Below are positions 43,375 to 53,380 of a DNA stretch of 64,000 bases, piece after piece. A program made the position numbers and the translations under genes. Source of the DNA: Clostridium sporogenes (GTDB taxonomy: Bacteria; Bacillota; Clostridia; Clostridiales; Clostridiaceae); assembly GCF_001020205.1 (NCBI RefSeq), contig NZ_CP011663.1:310001-374000 (forward strand), read 5' to 3'. Position 1 is the first letter of the stretch, and each line of letters starts with the position of its first letter. The notes under the pieces are model-generated. The model made no database searches, was not told the origin of the DNA, and worked only from the letters and a program-made list of their open reading frames with translations.

Positions 43375-44412
43375 ATGAAAAATAAATTTCATATAAATAC
43401 AAAACAAGGATGTTCATCAATGATTATGCAATATTCATCAATACGCACCCAATTCGCAACAATACGAGATTCTATTAATTTTAATGATGAAAAAGAAATT
43501 ATATATGATATAAAACCCCAATATGGTAAAGGCTGCATAAAATTTTATAAACTTATGGGAAATGTCATGCTTATAATTTATGATACAATATTTAATCATG
43601 ATATGATAACAGAATTTGACCTATCGGAAGAGTATTTTGAAATAGAATATTGTGCTGATGGTTGCTTAAATATTCATGAAGATAAAGTAGGGAATATGTG
43701 TCTTTCTAAAAATGAACTTTCTATATCAATGTCTCGTGAAACCTGCGGAAGAGTAGTTAATTGTGCAGGTAAGAAATATCAAGGGATTTCAATTACTGGT
43801 GAAAGATCAGCTATAGCATCATATTTCGGTAGCTGTGGCATTGGGCTATGGGAAGATACGATAGAGGAATTAGAAAATGAACTTAGAAATCAGTATTATC
43901 AAGGAATAAATGTTTCTCCTGAAATAGCAAACGTATTTTTGCAAATATTTAATTGCAGTTTACCAGAGAAATCGAAAATTTTATTCTTTGAAAGCAAAGT
44001 AATGGAAATATTATCAAAGATAGTATCCTATGAAATTCTAGGGACAAATAAAATAAATCATTTCCAGTTGGATGAATTTGAAATTAATCAGATAAAAAAG
44101 ATACCAGAGGTATTAATGAAAAATTTATATGAACTTCCAACAGTAAATATTCTATCTAAGCAACTAGCAATAAATAAGAATAAATTAGCAAAGGGATTTA
44201 AAGCAATATATGGTGATACTATATTCAGATACCATAGAAAAATGTGCCTAGAGCGTGCTACTATATTATTATTAGATACTGATAAATCTATTAATGAAAT
44301 TGCTCTTGATGTAGGATATTCAAATCCAAGTAATTTTTGTTATGCATTTAAAAAGGAGTTTGGAGTAACCCCTTTGCAATATAAAGATGATTCTTTAAAA
44401 CTTGTAAATTAA
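43375..44412 (+). CDS. AraC-family regulator of iron/siderophore genes (1)
   Basis: 345 residues. N-terminal 240 residues resemble the sensing part of PchR/YbtA-like regulators; the C-terminal AraC domain (about 245-340) has two helix-turn-helices, ending EIALDVGYSNPSNFCYAFKKEFGVTPLQY. Preceded by a Fur-like box and followed by a FecBCD-type importer and MATE gene, so it is probably the ferri-siderophore-responsive activator of that operon. Confidence 0.88.
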   Translation: MKNKFHINTKQGCSSMIMQYSSIRTQFATIRDSINFNDEKEIIYDIKPQYGKGCIKFYKLMGNVMLIIYDTIFNHDMITEFDLSEEYFEIEYCADGCLNIHEDKVGNMCLSKNELSISMSRETCGRVVNCAGKKYQGISITGERSAIASYFGSCGIGLWEDTIEELENELRNQYYQGINVSPEIANVFLQIFNCSLPEKSKILFFESKVMEILSKIVSYEILGTNKINHFQLDEFEINQIKKIPEVLMKNLYELPTVNILSKQLAINKNKLAKGFKAIYGDTIFRYHRKMCLERATILLLDTDKSINEIALDVGYSNPSNFCYAFKKEFGVTPLQYKDDSLKLVN

Positions 44413-44426
44413 TTTTTATTTAAATT

Positions 44427-44458
44427 GCCATAGGTATAGTACCTGTGGCTTATTTTAT
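44427..44458 (+). terminator. Terminator after AraC gene 1
   Basis: GCCATAGGTA (44427-44436) and TACCTGTGGC (44440-44449) pair with one G-U, loop TAG, then TTATTTTA. Confidence 0.65.
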
Positions 44459-44659
44459 TGGATGAATATAGTTATATAATCTATATTTTACACCATATTA
44501 TCACATTTAAAGATAACAGATATTGTCCTTATTTTTAAAGTTTTTTTCTCAATATAAACGGTGACTACATCAATATAGATAACATGAATTTTTTTGTATT
44601 ATAGTTCTTAAGAAGAAATAAAATTTTTGTAGATACTAGAATACATAAGGAGGTAAAAA

Positions 44660-45697
44660 ATGTTAAAAAAATGTGTAACATTATTTATAGGATTTATTTT
44701 TATTTTAGGGATGGTAGGATGCTCTAAATCTACACAGGAGCAGAATGGAAAAGGCAAAACTATAGGCATAGAAGAACAAAAACAAAATAAATCTAAAAGT
44801 AAAAATAATTATCCTGTTAATATTAAGGTTTATACTGATGAGGGAAAAGAGATAGTACAAACCATAGAAAAAGAACCTAAGAGAGTGGTGATAATGGGAC
44901 AATCTATGGCTGAATTAATGATTAAATTTGGATTACAAGATAAAGTTGTTGGGGTAGGATATCTTGATAAATCTTTTTCAAAATATGAGGATGAAATATC
45001 TAAAATGCCTATTATTGCAAAATCATGGCCTTCTAAAGAAGCAATAATCGCTTTGAAGCCTGATATTATTTATTCTATGTCTTCAGCCTTTAAAGGAGAT
45101 AGAGTAGGTGACATTTCCTTTTGGAATGATAGAGGTATTCCAGTTCTTCCAGCAGTAAACTTTACAATAGGACGAAGCATTGATGAATACTTTAAAGACA
45201 TTAAGAATTTTGGATTAGCTTTTAACATCGAAAATGAGACAAATAAGTATTTAAAAGAACAAAATGATAGAATGGATAAAGTTAAAGAAGTAGCTAAAAA
45301 AGCAAAAACTACCCCAAATGTATTACTTGTGGCAAGTGCCGGACGTGAAAATTATGATTATTATCCGCCATCAGGATGCATAATTGATGAAGTAATTGAA
45401 GATACAGGTGGGAAATATATAGAATTATCAAAGGATTCATATATGGAAATGTCAATTGAATCAATTATTGCTGCAAATCCAGAAAAAATAATTATAACTG
45501 AGTTCCAAGGTTCTGATAGGGAAAAGATAAAAAATAAAATAATTTCTAATAAAAGACTGCAAAATGTTACTGCAATAAAGACAGGTAATGTGATGGTTGT
45601 AGACTACACCAATGCAATACGTGGAAGTTTTGAACTCTCAGATTTATATGAAGATGTTGCAAAATTCATTCATCCTGAATTATTTGGAGGAAATTAG
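44660..45697 (+). CDS. Siderophore/heme-type ABC substrate-binding lipoprotein (cluster 1)
   Basis: 345 residues, lipoprotein signal with lipobox ending at Cys21 (ILGMVGC), then the periplasmic-binding-protein-2 (FecB/BtuF/FhuD) fold: PKRVVIMGQSMAELMIKFG, KPDIIYSMSS, VMVVDYTNA near the end. Captures an iron chelate (or corrinoid) outside the membrane. Permease and ATPase genes follow at 3 and 2 base spacing. Iron rather than cobalamin is favoured by the Fur-like box and AraC neighbours. Confidence 0.9.
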   Translation: MLKKCVTLFIGFIFILGMVGCSKSTQEQNGKGKTIGIEEQKQNKSKSKNNYPVNIKVYTDEGKEIVQTIEKEPKRVVIMGQSMAELMIKFGLQDKVVGVGYLDKSFSKYEDEISKMPIIAKSWPSKEAIIALKPDIIYSMSSAFKGDRVGDISFWNDRGIPVLPAVNFTIGRSIDEYFKDIKNFGLAFNIENETNKYLKEQNDRMDKVKEVAKKAKTTPNVLLVASAGRENYDYYPPSGCIIDEVIEDTGGKYIELSKDSYMEMSIESIIAANPEKIIITEFQGSDREKIKNKIISNKRLQNVTAIKTGNVMVVDYTNAIRGSFELSDLYEDVAKFIHPELFGGN

Positions 45698-45699
45698 TT

Positions 45700-46818
45700 A
45701 TGTTACAAACAGGAAAAGTAGGAGTAGCAAAATATAATGCAGTGAATTATGGAGGTACTTCTAAAAGACGTTCTCTGTTTACTGCAATAATTATTGGGCT
45801 AGTTGCTATCCTTATATTATCTATCATAATTTCAGTATCAATAGGACAAGTATCTATTCCATTCAGCCAATCTTATAGAATATTAATCTATAAATTAACT
45901 GGATTACAAACTGGTAATTTAGATCAATTTATGAATGGAATGTTTGAGGAGATTATTTGGCAAATTCGTTTTCCTAGAGTGCTACTAGCTATGATTGCAG
46001 GAATTGGACTTACATTATGTGGTGTAGTTATGCAGGCTTCTGTACAAAATCCTTTAGCTGATCCTTATATTTTAGGAATTTCTTCTGGTGCTTCATTAGG
46101 AGCAACATTTTCAATTATGATTGGATTTGGTGTTGCAGGTACTTTAAGTGAGCTTGGAGTTGCTTTTTGGGCATTTATTGGCGCATTTGGTGCTGGGGCT
46201 TTAGTTATGGGGCTTGCCAGTATTGGTGGAAAAATGTCCTCTGTAAAATTAGTACTTGCTGGAACTGTTATCAATGCTTTATGCAATGCGATTTCAAGTT
46301 TTATTGTTTATTTTGCTAAGGATGCAGAAGGAATTCGTTCTGTAACATTTTGGACTATGGGAAGTTTAACCTCTGCACAGTGGGGAAAGCTTCCTATTAT
46401 TACTACCATTGTAATGTTAGCTGTGGTGCTATTTTTATCTCAGGCAAGAATAATGAATACTATGATGATGGGAGAAGAGACGGCGGTTACTTTAGGAATA
46501 AATCTTAATTTTTATAGGAGATTTTATATGGTGATTTCAGTTGCGGTAACAGGTGTTATAGTAGCAACTTGTGGGATTATAGGATTTGTGGGATTAATTG
46601 TTCCTCATATTGTTAGAAGTATTGTTGGCTCAGATAACAAACGACTTTTACCAACAAGTATACTATTTAGTGCAATATTTTTAATTTGGGCAGATATTTT
46701 TGCTAGAACAATTATTCCAAATGGAGAACTACCAATTGGCATCATTACATCTCTTCTTGGAGCACCTGTGTTTATGTACATGCTAGTAAAGAGAAGTTAT
46801 GGATTTGGAGGTAAGTAA
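45700..46818 (+). CDS. FecCD-family ABC permease (cluster 1)
   Basis: 372 residues, about ten membrane helices, with the FecCD blocks QIRFPRVLLAMIAGIGLTL, GVVMQASVQNPLADPYILG and GFVGLIVPHIVR. It probably functions as homodimer as there is only one permease gene in this cluster. GGAGG ribosome site lies in the last codons of the binding-protein gene. Confidence 0.93.
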   Translation: MLQTGKVGVAKYNAVNYGGTSKRRSLFTAIIIGLVAILILSIIISVSIGQVSIPFSQSYRILIYKLTGLQTGNLDQFMNGMFEEIIWQIRFPRVLLAMIAGIGLTLCGVVMQASVQNPLADPYILGISSGASLGATFSIMIGFGVAGTLSELGVAFWAFIGAFGAGALVMGLASIGGKMSSVKLVLAGTVINALCNAISSFIVYFAKDAEGIRSVTFWTMGSLTSAQWGKLPIITTIVMLAVVLFLSQARIMNTMMMGEETAVTLGINLNFYRRFYMVISVAVTGVIVATCGIIGFVGLIVPHIVRSIVGSDNKRLLPTSILFSAIFLIWADIFARTIIPNGELPIGIITSLLGAPVFMYMLVKRSYGFGGK

Positions 46819-46819
46819 A

Positions 46820-47590
46820 TTGAATTTAAAAGTAGACAATATATTCGTTACTTTATCAGGAAGAAAAATTGTAAAGGATATTTCTCTACAGGTTGATGAT
46901 GGAAAATTCGTTGGGATTATTGGACCAAACGGATGCGGAAAATCAACTTTGTTAAAAAGCATATATAAAGTAATAAACCCTGAAAAAGGATCTGTTTTTT
47001 TAGGAGAGAAGGATGTTTTAAAATCAAAAGCTAAATCAGTTTCAAAAGAGATGGGTGTCGTTGGACAGTTTAATGATTTGAGTTTTGATTTTTCTGTTTA
47101 CGATATGGTTATGATGGGAAGAACACCTCATAAGAATTTAATGGAGCTTGATAATAAAGAGGACTATGAAATTGTGCATAATGCTTTGAAAAAGGTGAAT
47201 TTAACTACATATTCTGATAGAAGCTACCTAACTCTTTCAGGTGGAGAAAAACAAAGGGTCATATTAGCTAGAGCTATAGCGCAGGAGCCAAAGTTTTTAA
47301 TTTTAGATGAGCCAACAAATCACTTAGACATTAAATATCAACTCCAAATTTTTTCTATTGTAAAATCATTAAAAATAGGGGTATTGGCGGCATTGCATGA
47401 CTTATCAATGGCAGCTACATATTGTGATATTTTGTATGTAGTAAAGAATGGAGAAATAGTAGCCTATGGAAAACCAAATGAGATTTTGACTAAAGAGCTT
47501 ATAAAATCAGTATATGAAATTGACTGTGAGATATATACCAATCCTATAACGGGAGAAATGGCTATTGCTTATAAAATGCCTAAATATTAA
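46820..47590 (+). CDS. FecE-type ABC ATPase (cluster 1)
   Basis: 256 residues: Walker A GPNGCGKS (35-42), signature TLSGGEKQRVILARA, Walker B FLILDEPTNHLD. The only start correctly placed after GGAGGT (46807-46812, in the end of the permease gene) is TTG 46820; the ATG at 46799 lies upstream of that site. Confidence 0.92.
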   Translation: MNLKVDNIFVTLSGRKIVKDISLQVDDGKFVGIIGPNGCGKSTLLKSIYKVINPEKGSVFLGEKDVLKSKAKSVSKEMGVVGQFNDLSFDFSVYDMVMMGRTPHKNLMELDNKEDYEIVHNALKKVNLTTYSDRSYLTLSGGEKQRVILARAIAQEPKFLILDEPTNHLDIKYQLQIFSIVKSLKIGVLAALHDLSMAATYCDILYVVKNGEIVAYGKPNEILTKELIKSVYEIDCEIYTNPITGEMAIAYKMPKY

Positions 47591-47623
47591 AGCGTGCATA
47601 TTTGAAAAAAAGGAGGTTTTATC

Positions 47624-48952
47624 ATGGAAACTGACATGACCAAAGGGAAACCAATGGGAATCATTGTAAGATTCTTTATTCCTATGTTTATCGGAAATTT
47701 ATTTCAACAAATATACAATGTAGTAGATTCCATTGTTGTAGGACGATTTGTAGGAAACGCGGCCTTCGCAGCTGTAGGTTCATGCTTTCTCATTATGAGT
47801 TTTATGACATCTATTTTAATTGGACTAGCTATGGGAGCATCTGCATTTTTTTCACAACTCTATGGCGCAAAACAATATGATGAAATGAAAAAAGCTATAT
47901 CTACTTCATTTTTTTTTATATTATCTATAAGCATTCTGTTAAGTCTTATAACAAATGTATTTCTTTATGAAATAATTAAATTATTTCAGATGCCCAAAGA
48001 TACTGTAGCATATTCTGCTGAATATTTAAGGTATATCTTAACAGGGCTTATATTCACAGGACTTTATAATATATGTGCTTATTTGCTACGTTCCATTGGA
48101 GATTCAAAATCTCCACTATATTTTTTGATTGTTTCTTGTATTTTAAATACTATTTTGGATCTAATTTTTGTCTTAGTTTTTAACATGGGAGTTTTGGGTG
48201 TAGGATTAGCTACATTTATAGCACAAGGAATATCCGCATTATGGTGTGCATTCTATACTGTAAAACATATGAAATTTCTTGATTTTAAAAGAGGGGATAT
48301 TGTATTTAGTAGAAAACTTTTTAAAACTATTTTAAGCTACTCTGTTTTGACAGCAGTGCAGCAATCTCTATCAAGTTTTGGAATGCTAATGATTCAAGGA
48401 TTAATCAATACATTTGGAACTACAGTGATGGCTGCCTTTGCAGCTTGTTCAAAGATTGATGAGTTTGCTAATCGTCCTTTACAGGATTTAAGTAATGCAT
48501 TTTCAACTTATGTGGCACAAAATAAGGGGGCAGGAAATATAGAAAGAATTCGTCAAGGTTTTTATGCTATTTTAAAAGTTATTGCTTTAATTTCTTTTAT
48601 AATATCAATAGTTGTTTTTATTTTTGCTCCTAATTTAATATCAATTTTTGTTAAAAAAGAATCCATAGATATTATTCAGGTTGGGGTAGGTTATCTTCGG
48701 ATTGTATGTATTTTTTACATATTACTTGGTTGTATCGTTATGTTTTATGGATTTTTCCGTGGTATGGGAGAAGTTAATATATCAATTATTTTAACTGTTG
48801 TATCTCAAGGAATAAGAGTAGCCTTGGCCTACGGACTAGCCAGAACATCTATGGGATTTACAGGAATATGCTGGTCTATTGTAATTGGATGGTTCTTATC
48901 CAATGCTTTAGGTGGATTTATGTATAAAAAAGTAATGGCAAATTCAATATAA
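47624..48952 (+). CDS. MATE-family efflux transporter
   Basis: 442 residues, twelve membrane helices in two MatE halves (about 10-170 and 235-395), with family blocks PMFIGNLFQQIYNVVDSIVVGRFVG and GDSKSPLYFLIVSCILNTILDL. Cation-coupled exporter. It is 33 bases behind the iron-importer ATPase with an AGGAGG site, so probably in the same operon; export of a siderophore or of the stripped chelator is an inference. Confidence 0.9.
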   Translation: METDMTKGKPMGIIVRFFIPMFIGNLFQQIYNVVDSIVVGRFVGNAAFAAVGSCFLIMSFMTSILIGLAMGASAFFSQLYGAKQYDEMKKAISTSFFFILSISILLSLITNVFLYEIIKLFQMPKDTVAYSAEYLRYILTGLIFTGLYNICAYLLRSIGDSKSPLYFLIVSCILNTILDLIFVLVFNMGVLGVGLATFIAQGISALWCAFYTVKHMKFLDFKRGDIVFSRKLFKTILSYSVLTAVQQSLSSFGMLMIQGLINTFGTTVMAAFAACSKIDEFANRPLQDLSNAFSTYVAQNKGAGNIERIRQGFYAILKVIALISFIISIVVFIFAPNLISIFVKKESIDIIQVGVGYLRIVCIFYILLGCIVMFYGFFRGMGEVNISIILTVVSQGIRVALAYGLARTSMGFTGICWSIVIGWFLSNALGGFMYKKVMANSI

Positions 48953-48961
48953 TTATATAGA

Positions 48962-48991
48962 TAGGAGTGTCATATGAGCACTCCTACTTTT
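48962..48991 (+). terminator. Terminator after MATE gene
   Basis: TAGGAGTG (48962-48969) and CACTCCTA (48979-48986), then CTTTTAG. Confidence 0.7.
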
Positions 48992-49096
48992 AGTGAACTT
49001 AGTATTGGTAATAATTTATCTTATTAGTGAAAGTCTGAGATTATCTTAATAGTGAGAATTAGGAACTGATAATAAGTCTTTAGATTTCAATCATAA

Positions 49097-50065
49097 TTAT
49101 AAATTAAAAGATTTTCTAAAATCACTAGGAGTAATTCCATGGATATTTTTAAAGGCAGCAGCAAATTTGGCTGGATTTTTATAGCCACATAGTTCAGATA
49201 TGTTACGAATACTTAGATGGTCAGCAGATAAAAGCTGCATGGCTCTTTTCATAGTTTCTATTCTAATATATCTATAAAGAGGAATTCCATAATGATTTTT
49301 AAAAGACTGGCGAAGTTTACTTTCGCTCATTCCAGCTATTCTGCATAGTTCAATTGTATTCGGAATATTTAAAATATCTTCATCAATCTTATTTTTAACT
49401 TTATAAATTTTTTGTTCATTTTCCCAAGTAACATAGTGACGACGGTTGCTTCTTTTTTTAGGTATATCGGGGAAATTTCTAGTGATTGAAGATAATAAAT
49501 GCAAAGTCATTCCCTCAAAGGCAAGCAAAGGCATGTCTGTATTTCGTACAGCCCATCTAATTTGTTCAAAAATAAGCATTATATCCGGTGTGTTGTAATG
49601 TTGTGTTTTCCAAAGTTTCGCATCCTCCACACTGATTCTAGGTGCAGTGGTACGGTCTTTGAGAAAAGGTTTTATAAAGTCATCAAAAATTAAAACACTG
49701 GTAAAACAATAATGTACGTCTTTAAAGAAAGTAAAGGTAAATTGTTTTTGGGGATTAATAATTAGATGAGTGATAGGGAATAAAGCTTGCTTCTTCTTTC
49801 CTTGCTGTGAATAGACTATTTCTCCGCAGTCAATACAAAAAAGCATCATAAATGGATTACTAGAATTTATTGTATGTACTATCTGTTCACTTGGAGTAAG
49901 CCAAGCACTTGAAACAAATAATCCTTTAGCAGGGCTTACTTCTGCAATCCATCCATTTGACCAATGAGGAGGGAAATCATAAATCTGCCCTTTGCCATAA
50001 GGTCTTTTAACAAGATTATATTTGTCTGCTAAAGCACTCCAAGAAGAATCACTATATTTAACCAT
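49097..50065 (-). CDS. AraC-family regulator of iron/siderophore genes (2)
   Basis: 322 residues, minus strand. N-terminal 200 residues are of the PchR-like siderophore-sensing kind; C-terminal AraC domain (about 225-320) ends LSIRNISELCGYKNPAKFAAAFKNIHGITPSDF. ATG 50065 has AGAGGTG upstream. Divergent from the FeuABC-type operon, the typical arrangement for its activator, with a shared 310-base control region. Confidence 0.88.
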   Translation of the reverse strand: MVKYSDSSWSALADKYNLVKRPYGKGQIYDFPPHWSNGWIAEVSPAKGLFVSSAWLTPSEQIVHTINSSNPFMMLFCIDCGEIVYSQQGKKKQALFPITHLIINPQKQFTFTFFKDVHYCFTSVLIFDDFIKPFLKDRTTAPRISVEDAKLWKTQHYNTPDIMLIFEQIRWAVRNTDMPLLAFEGMTLHLLSSITRNFPDIPKKRSNRRHYVTWENEQKIYKVKNKIDEDILNIPNTIELCRIAGMSESKLRQSFKNHYGIPLYRYIRIETMKRAMQLLSADHLSIRNISELCGYKNPAKFAAAFKNIHGITPSDFRKSFNL

Positions 50066-50375
50066 AAAACTTTTACACCTCTTTTTTTAAAGTAAGAAAA
50101 TTATAACATTATTTGAGAAAGGTTTTCAATAAAAATATAATCCATTTTATTTTAATTGCAATCCATAATGAAGAGAAGCATTTTCAGTTAGCTCTTATAA
50201 GACAACAAACTTCTATCATTTTAATAGGAAATGACTTCGGAAAAGGGGCCTATAAAGCCATTGACAGCAGAATTTATAAATGCTACGATTTTAAAAGTTA
50301 GACTAGTCTTACATTTGTATATAGCTCAGACATTATCAGATTAATATAAAGATATTTATAAGGGGGAGATATAAA
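50066..50375. other. Divergent control region between AraC gene 2 and the FeuA-like gene
   Basis: 310 bases with no convincing gene. A 62-codon TTG-initiated + frame (50113-50301) has protein-like composition (HNEEKHFQLALIRQQ, GNDFGKGAYKAIDSRIY) but no ribosome site; it may be a remnant. CATTATC at 50331-50337 is half of a Fur-like box. The FeuA-like gene has GGGGGAG upstream. Confidence 0.4.
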
Positions 50376-51305
50376 ATGAAAAAATTATTTTCATTATTTT
50401 GTGCAATATTTATGACTACTGTGATTTTTGCTGGTTGCTCTTCATCTAAAAATGAAAAGAAAGAAGAATCAACTGTTCGTACTATAACTACTGTAAAAGG
50501 GGATATTGAAGTTCCTGCTAATCCTAAGCGTGTTGTCGCTAATTGGTACGTTGGAGAGGTTATTACTTTAGGGTTAAATTTAGTTGGATACAATGCTTGG
50601 GAACAAGAAACTATGCCTTTTTATGATAAACTTAAAGCTACAAAAAAAATAGAAAAATGGGAACCAGAAGAGGTTATGAATTTAAAACCAGATCTTATCA
50701 TCACATATGATGAGGCAGATTTTGATAAATTCAGTAAAGTAGCTCCAGTTCTTGTTATTCCAGAATCTAAAAATTCCAGTGATAGAATAAAGTTTGTTGG
50801 AGAAGCTACAGGACGTACTACTGAAGCAAAAGAAGCTGTCAACAAATTTGAAAAAAAACTTGATGCTGTGAAAAAAACTCTTAAAAGTGACAAGTTTGTA
50901 GGAAAAACTTTCAGCATTATGGAAGATTGGGGTCCTACTGGAGAATTTAGTGGTATATATTATGAAACAGGCTCTAGAGGTGGTACTTTAGTATATGACT
51001 ATCTTGGACTTAAATATCCAGATAAACTTAAAGAACTTATAGAAAAATCCAAAAAAGGTCGTGGATCTATAAGTTATGAAGTGGCTCATGAGTATTTTGG
51101 GGATTATATATTATGGTTCCAACAAGAAGGTAAAGAATCTAAATATTCAAAAACAGATATTTGGAAAAGCATTCCTGCAGTTGCAGCAGGCAGAGTTGTA
51201 GAAATACCAGGAAAATATTCAGGCCTTTTCTATTATTCTGATATTACAAGTCTTACTGAACAACTTGACTATATGAGTAATGCAATAAATTCATTAGTTA
51301 AATAA
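50376..51305 (+). CDS. Siderophore ABC substrate-binding lipoprotein, FeuA-like (cluster 2)
   Basis: 309 residues; signal peptide with lipobox VIFAGC (Cys21), then the PBP-2 fold of FeuA/YfiY-type siderophore binders (PKRVVANWYVGEVITLGLNLVGYN; the C-terminal SLTEQLDYMSNAI). Followed by two FecCD permeases and an ATPase, the FeuABC-YusV arrangement for catecholate-type siderophores. Confidence 0.92.
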   Translation: MKKLFSLFCAIFMTTVIFAGCSSSKNEKKEESTVRTITTVKGDIEVPANPKRVVANWYVGEVITLGLNLVGYNAWEQETMPFYDKLKATKKIEKWEPEEVMNLKPDLIITYDEADFDKFSKVAPVLVIPESKNSSDRIKFVGEATGRTTEAKEAVNKFEKKLDAVKKTLKSDKFVGKTFSIMEDWGPTGEFSGIYYETGSRGGTLVYDYLGLKYPDKLKELIEKSKKGRGSISYEVAHEYFGDYILWFQQEGKESKYSKTDIWKSIPAVAAGRVVEIPGKYSGLFYYSDITSLTEQLDYMSNAINSLVK

Positions 51306-51331
51306 TTCTAATATAAGAAAGGAAAATAAAT

Positions 51332-52360
51332 ATGCAAAAGACCTATAATAAAAAGCGACAATTAGGAGCTTTGAATTTTACAATCTATATGATTGTAGGA
51401 GTGGTTTTGCTAGTAATTATGTCAGCGGCGTCAATTTCTTTTGGTGCTGCTGATATGAATTTGACTACAGCTTGGGGAGCCATTTTTAATTTTGACTCTT
51501 CTTTAACTGAACACCAGATTATTCAAACTCTCAGACTTCCCCGTATAGCAGCTAATATAATTGTTGGATCAAGCCTTGCGATATGTGGTGCTATAATGCA
51601 GGGAACTACAAGAAATCCTCTTGCTGATTCTGGACTTATGGGTATAAGTAGCGGTGCTACTTTTGCTATGGCTTTTTGTATGGCATTTTTACCTGGTGGA
51701 AGTTATGGACAGATGATGCTTTTTGCCTGCATTGGTGCAGCTGTTACTACAGGTATGACTTATTTTATTGCATCTATTGGTACAGGAAGCATGAAACCAC
51801 AGAGACTTATTTTAGCAGGTATTTCTATATCAATGCTATTTGGTGCTTTTAGCCAATATCTTTCTATTAAATACAGACTCGGACATGCATTAGCTTATTG
51901 GACTGCTGGAGGAACAGCAGGTGCTAAATGGAGTGAACTTGCTATAGTTTTCCCGTTCTTTATTGTGGGCATTATTGTAGCCCTTGTTATATCCCCTTCA
52001 ATTACGGTTTTAAATCTTGGAGATGATGCAGCTATAGGTCTTGGACTTAATACTAAGAAGGTTAAAGGGATATCTACCCTAGTAGTTTTAATACTTACAG
52101 GGATTTCTGTAATTGTTGTTGGACCTGTTGGTTTTGTAGGATTAATAGTACCTCATATTGTACGCTACCTTATAGGTGTAGATTATAGATACATTATTCC
52201 AGCTTCAGGATTATATGGAGCATTGATTACTGTGGCAGCAGATTTAGTTGGAAGGCTTATTAATAAGCCCTATGAAACTCCAATTGGAATTATCTTTGCT
52301 TTAATAGGTGTTCCGTATTTTCTTTATCTTACAAGGATACAAAGGAGGGAATTTGAATGA
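51332..52360 (+). CDS. FecCD-family ABC permease, FeuB-like
   Basis: 342 residues, about nine or ten membrane helices; motifs TLRLPRIAANIIVGSSLAI, GAIMQGTTRNPLADSGLMG and GFVGLIVPHIVRYL. First half of the heterodimeric permease; its end overlaps the next permease gene by 4 bases (ATGA), implying coupled translation. Confidence 0.93.
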   Translation: MQKTYNKKRQLGALNFTIYMIVGVVLLVIMSAASISFGAADMNLTTAWGAIFNFDSSLTEHQIIQTLRLPRIAANIIVGSSLAICGAIMQGTTRNPLADSGLMGISSGATFAMAFCMAFLPGGSYGQMMLFACIGAAVTTGMTYFIASIGTGSMKPQRLILAGISISMLFGAFSQYLSIKYRLGHALAYWTAGGTAGAKWSELAIVFPFFIVGIIVALVISPSITVLNLGDDAAIGLGLNTKKVKGISTLVVLILTGISVIVVGPVGFVGLIVPHIVRYLIGVDYRYIIPASGLYGALITVAADLVGRLINKPYETPIGIIFALIGVPYFLYLTRIQRREFE

Positions 52361-53370
52361 AGAAAAAGGGTTATTCAGTTTCACGTGGTTTAACTATTAT
52401 TTTGCTACTTACCATTATCTTGTTAGTCGTGGCAGTAATAAGTGTGAACTCAGGTAAAATGAATCTTTCTCCTTTGGAGGTTTTTAATGTTCTTATTGGA
52501 AGAGGTACAGATAAGCAAAATCTTATAGTATATAATTTTCGTCTTCCCCGTATTGTATTAACCATGCTTGTAGGCATTGGTATGGGAACAGCTGGCTGTG
52601 TAATGCAGAGTTTACTGCGCAATGATATGGCTAGTCCTGGAACTTTGGGAATAAGTTCTGGGTCAGGGTTATTTGTACTATTGTTCATAGTTATTTTTAA
52701 GGTAGACAGTGTATCTTCAGCTATTGCTCTTCCACTTCTAGCTTTTGTAGGTGGAATGACAGCAGCTGTATTGATATTTTTACTTTCCTATAGAAAAGGG
52801 AAAAGTATATCACCTACAGGATTAATTTTGACAGGAGTAGCCGTTGGAAGTGGATATAGTGCTGTTACTATGATGCTTACTTTAAAGCTAGATGAAAAAC
52901 AGATGGATTTTGTTCAAAGATGGAGTGCAGGAAGTCTTTGGGGAGACAATTGGACATATATTTCTATTCTTGTACCTTGGGTATTGATTCTATTTTTATA
53001 TGTATTTTATAAATCTCGTATTTTAAATACCTTAAACCTTGGGAATCAAACTGCAACAGGATTAGGAGTAGCAGTGAAGCGTGAATTTATAGGGTTAACT
53101 GTAGCAGCTGTTGCTCTATCATCAGGCAGTGTAGCTTTAGGTGGAAACTTCTTTTTTGTGGGAATGATTTCTCCACATATGGCAAGAAAGTTTGTAGGAT
53201 CAAATCATAAACTATTAATTCCTACAGCATCTTTAGTAGGCTCAATAATTATTCTATTATCAGACACTATTACTAGAACTATAAGTTTTGGAAGCGATAT
53301 TCCTACAGGAATTGTTATTACTGTATTAAGTACACCCTACTTCTTATACCTATTAGTAAAGTCAAATTAA
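52357..53370 (+). CDS. FecCD-family ABC permease, FeuC-like
   Basis: 337 residues with NFRLPRIVLTMLVGIGMGTA, GCVMQSLLRNDMASPGTLG and FFVGMISPHMARKF. Second half of the permease pair. The start overlaps the previous gene at ATGA and the next gene follows after 10 bases behind GGAGG. Confidence 0.93.
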   Translation: MKKKGYSVSRGLTIILLLTIILLVVAVISVNSGKMNLSPLEVFNVLIGRGTDKQNLIVYNFRLPRIVLTMLVGIGMGTAGCVMQSLLRNDMASPGTLGISSGSGLFVLLFIVIFKVDSVSSAIALPLLAFVGGMTAAVLIFLLSYRKGKSISPTGLILTGVAVGSGYSAVTMMLTLKLDEKQMDFVQRWSAGSLWGDNWTYISILVPWVLILFLYVFYKSRILNTLNLGNQTATGLGVAVKREFIGLTVAAVALSSGSVALGGNFFFVGMISPHMARKFVGSNHKLLIPTASLVGSIIILLSDTITRTISFGSDIPTGIVITVLSTPYFLYLLVKSN

Positions 53371-53380
53371 GGAGGTTTGT

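Noticed and set aside
44413..44659. Fur box before the cluster 1 binding-protein gene
   Set aside because: Only scattered TATTATC-like half sites were seen, with no palindrome close to the consensus.
50113..50301. 62-codon TTG-initiated frame between AraC gene 2 and the FeuA-like gene
   Set aside because: Protein-like composition, but no ribosome site, no recognisable family, and it lies in the divergent control region; kept only as a possible remnant.
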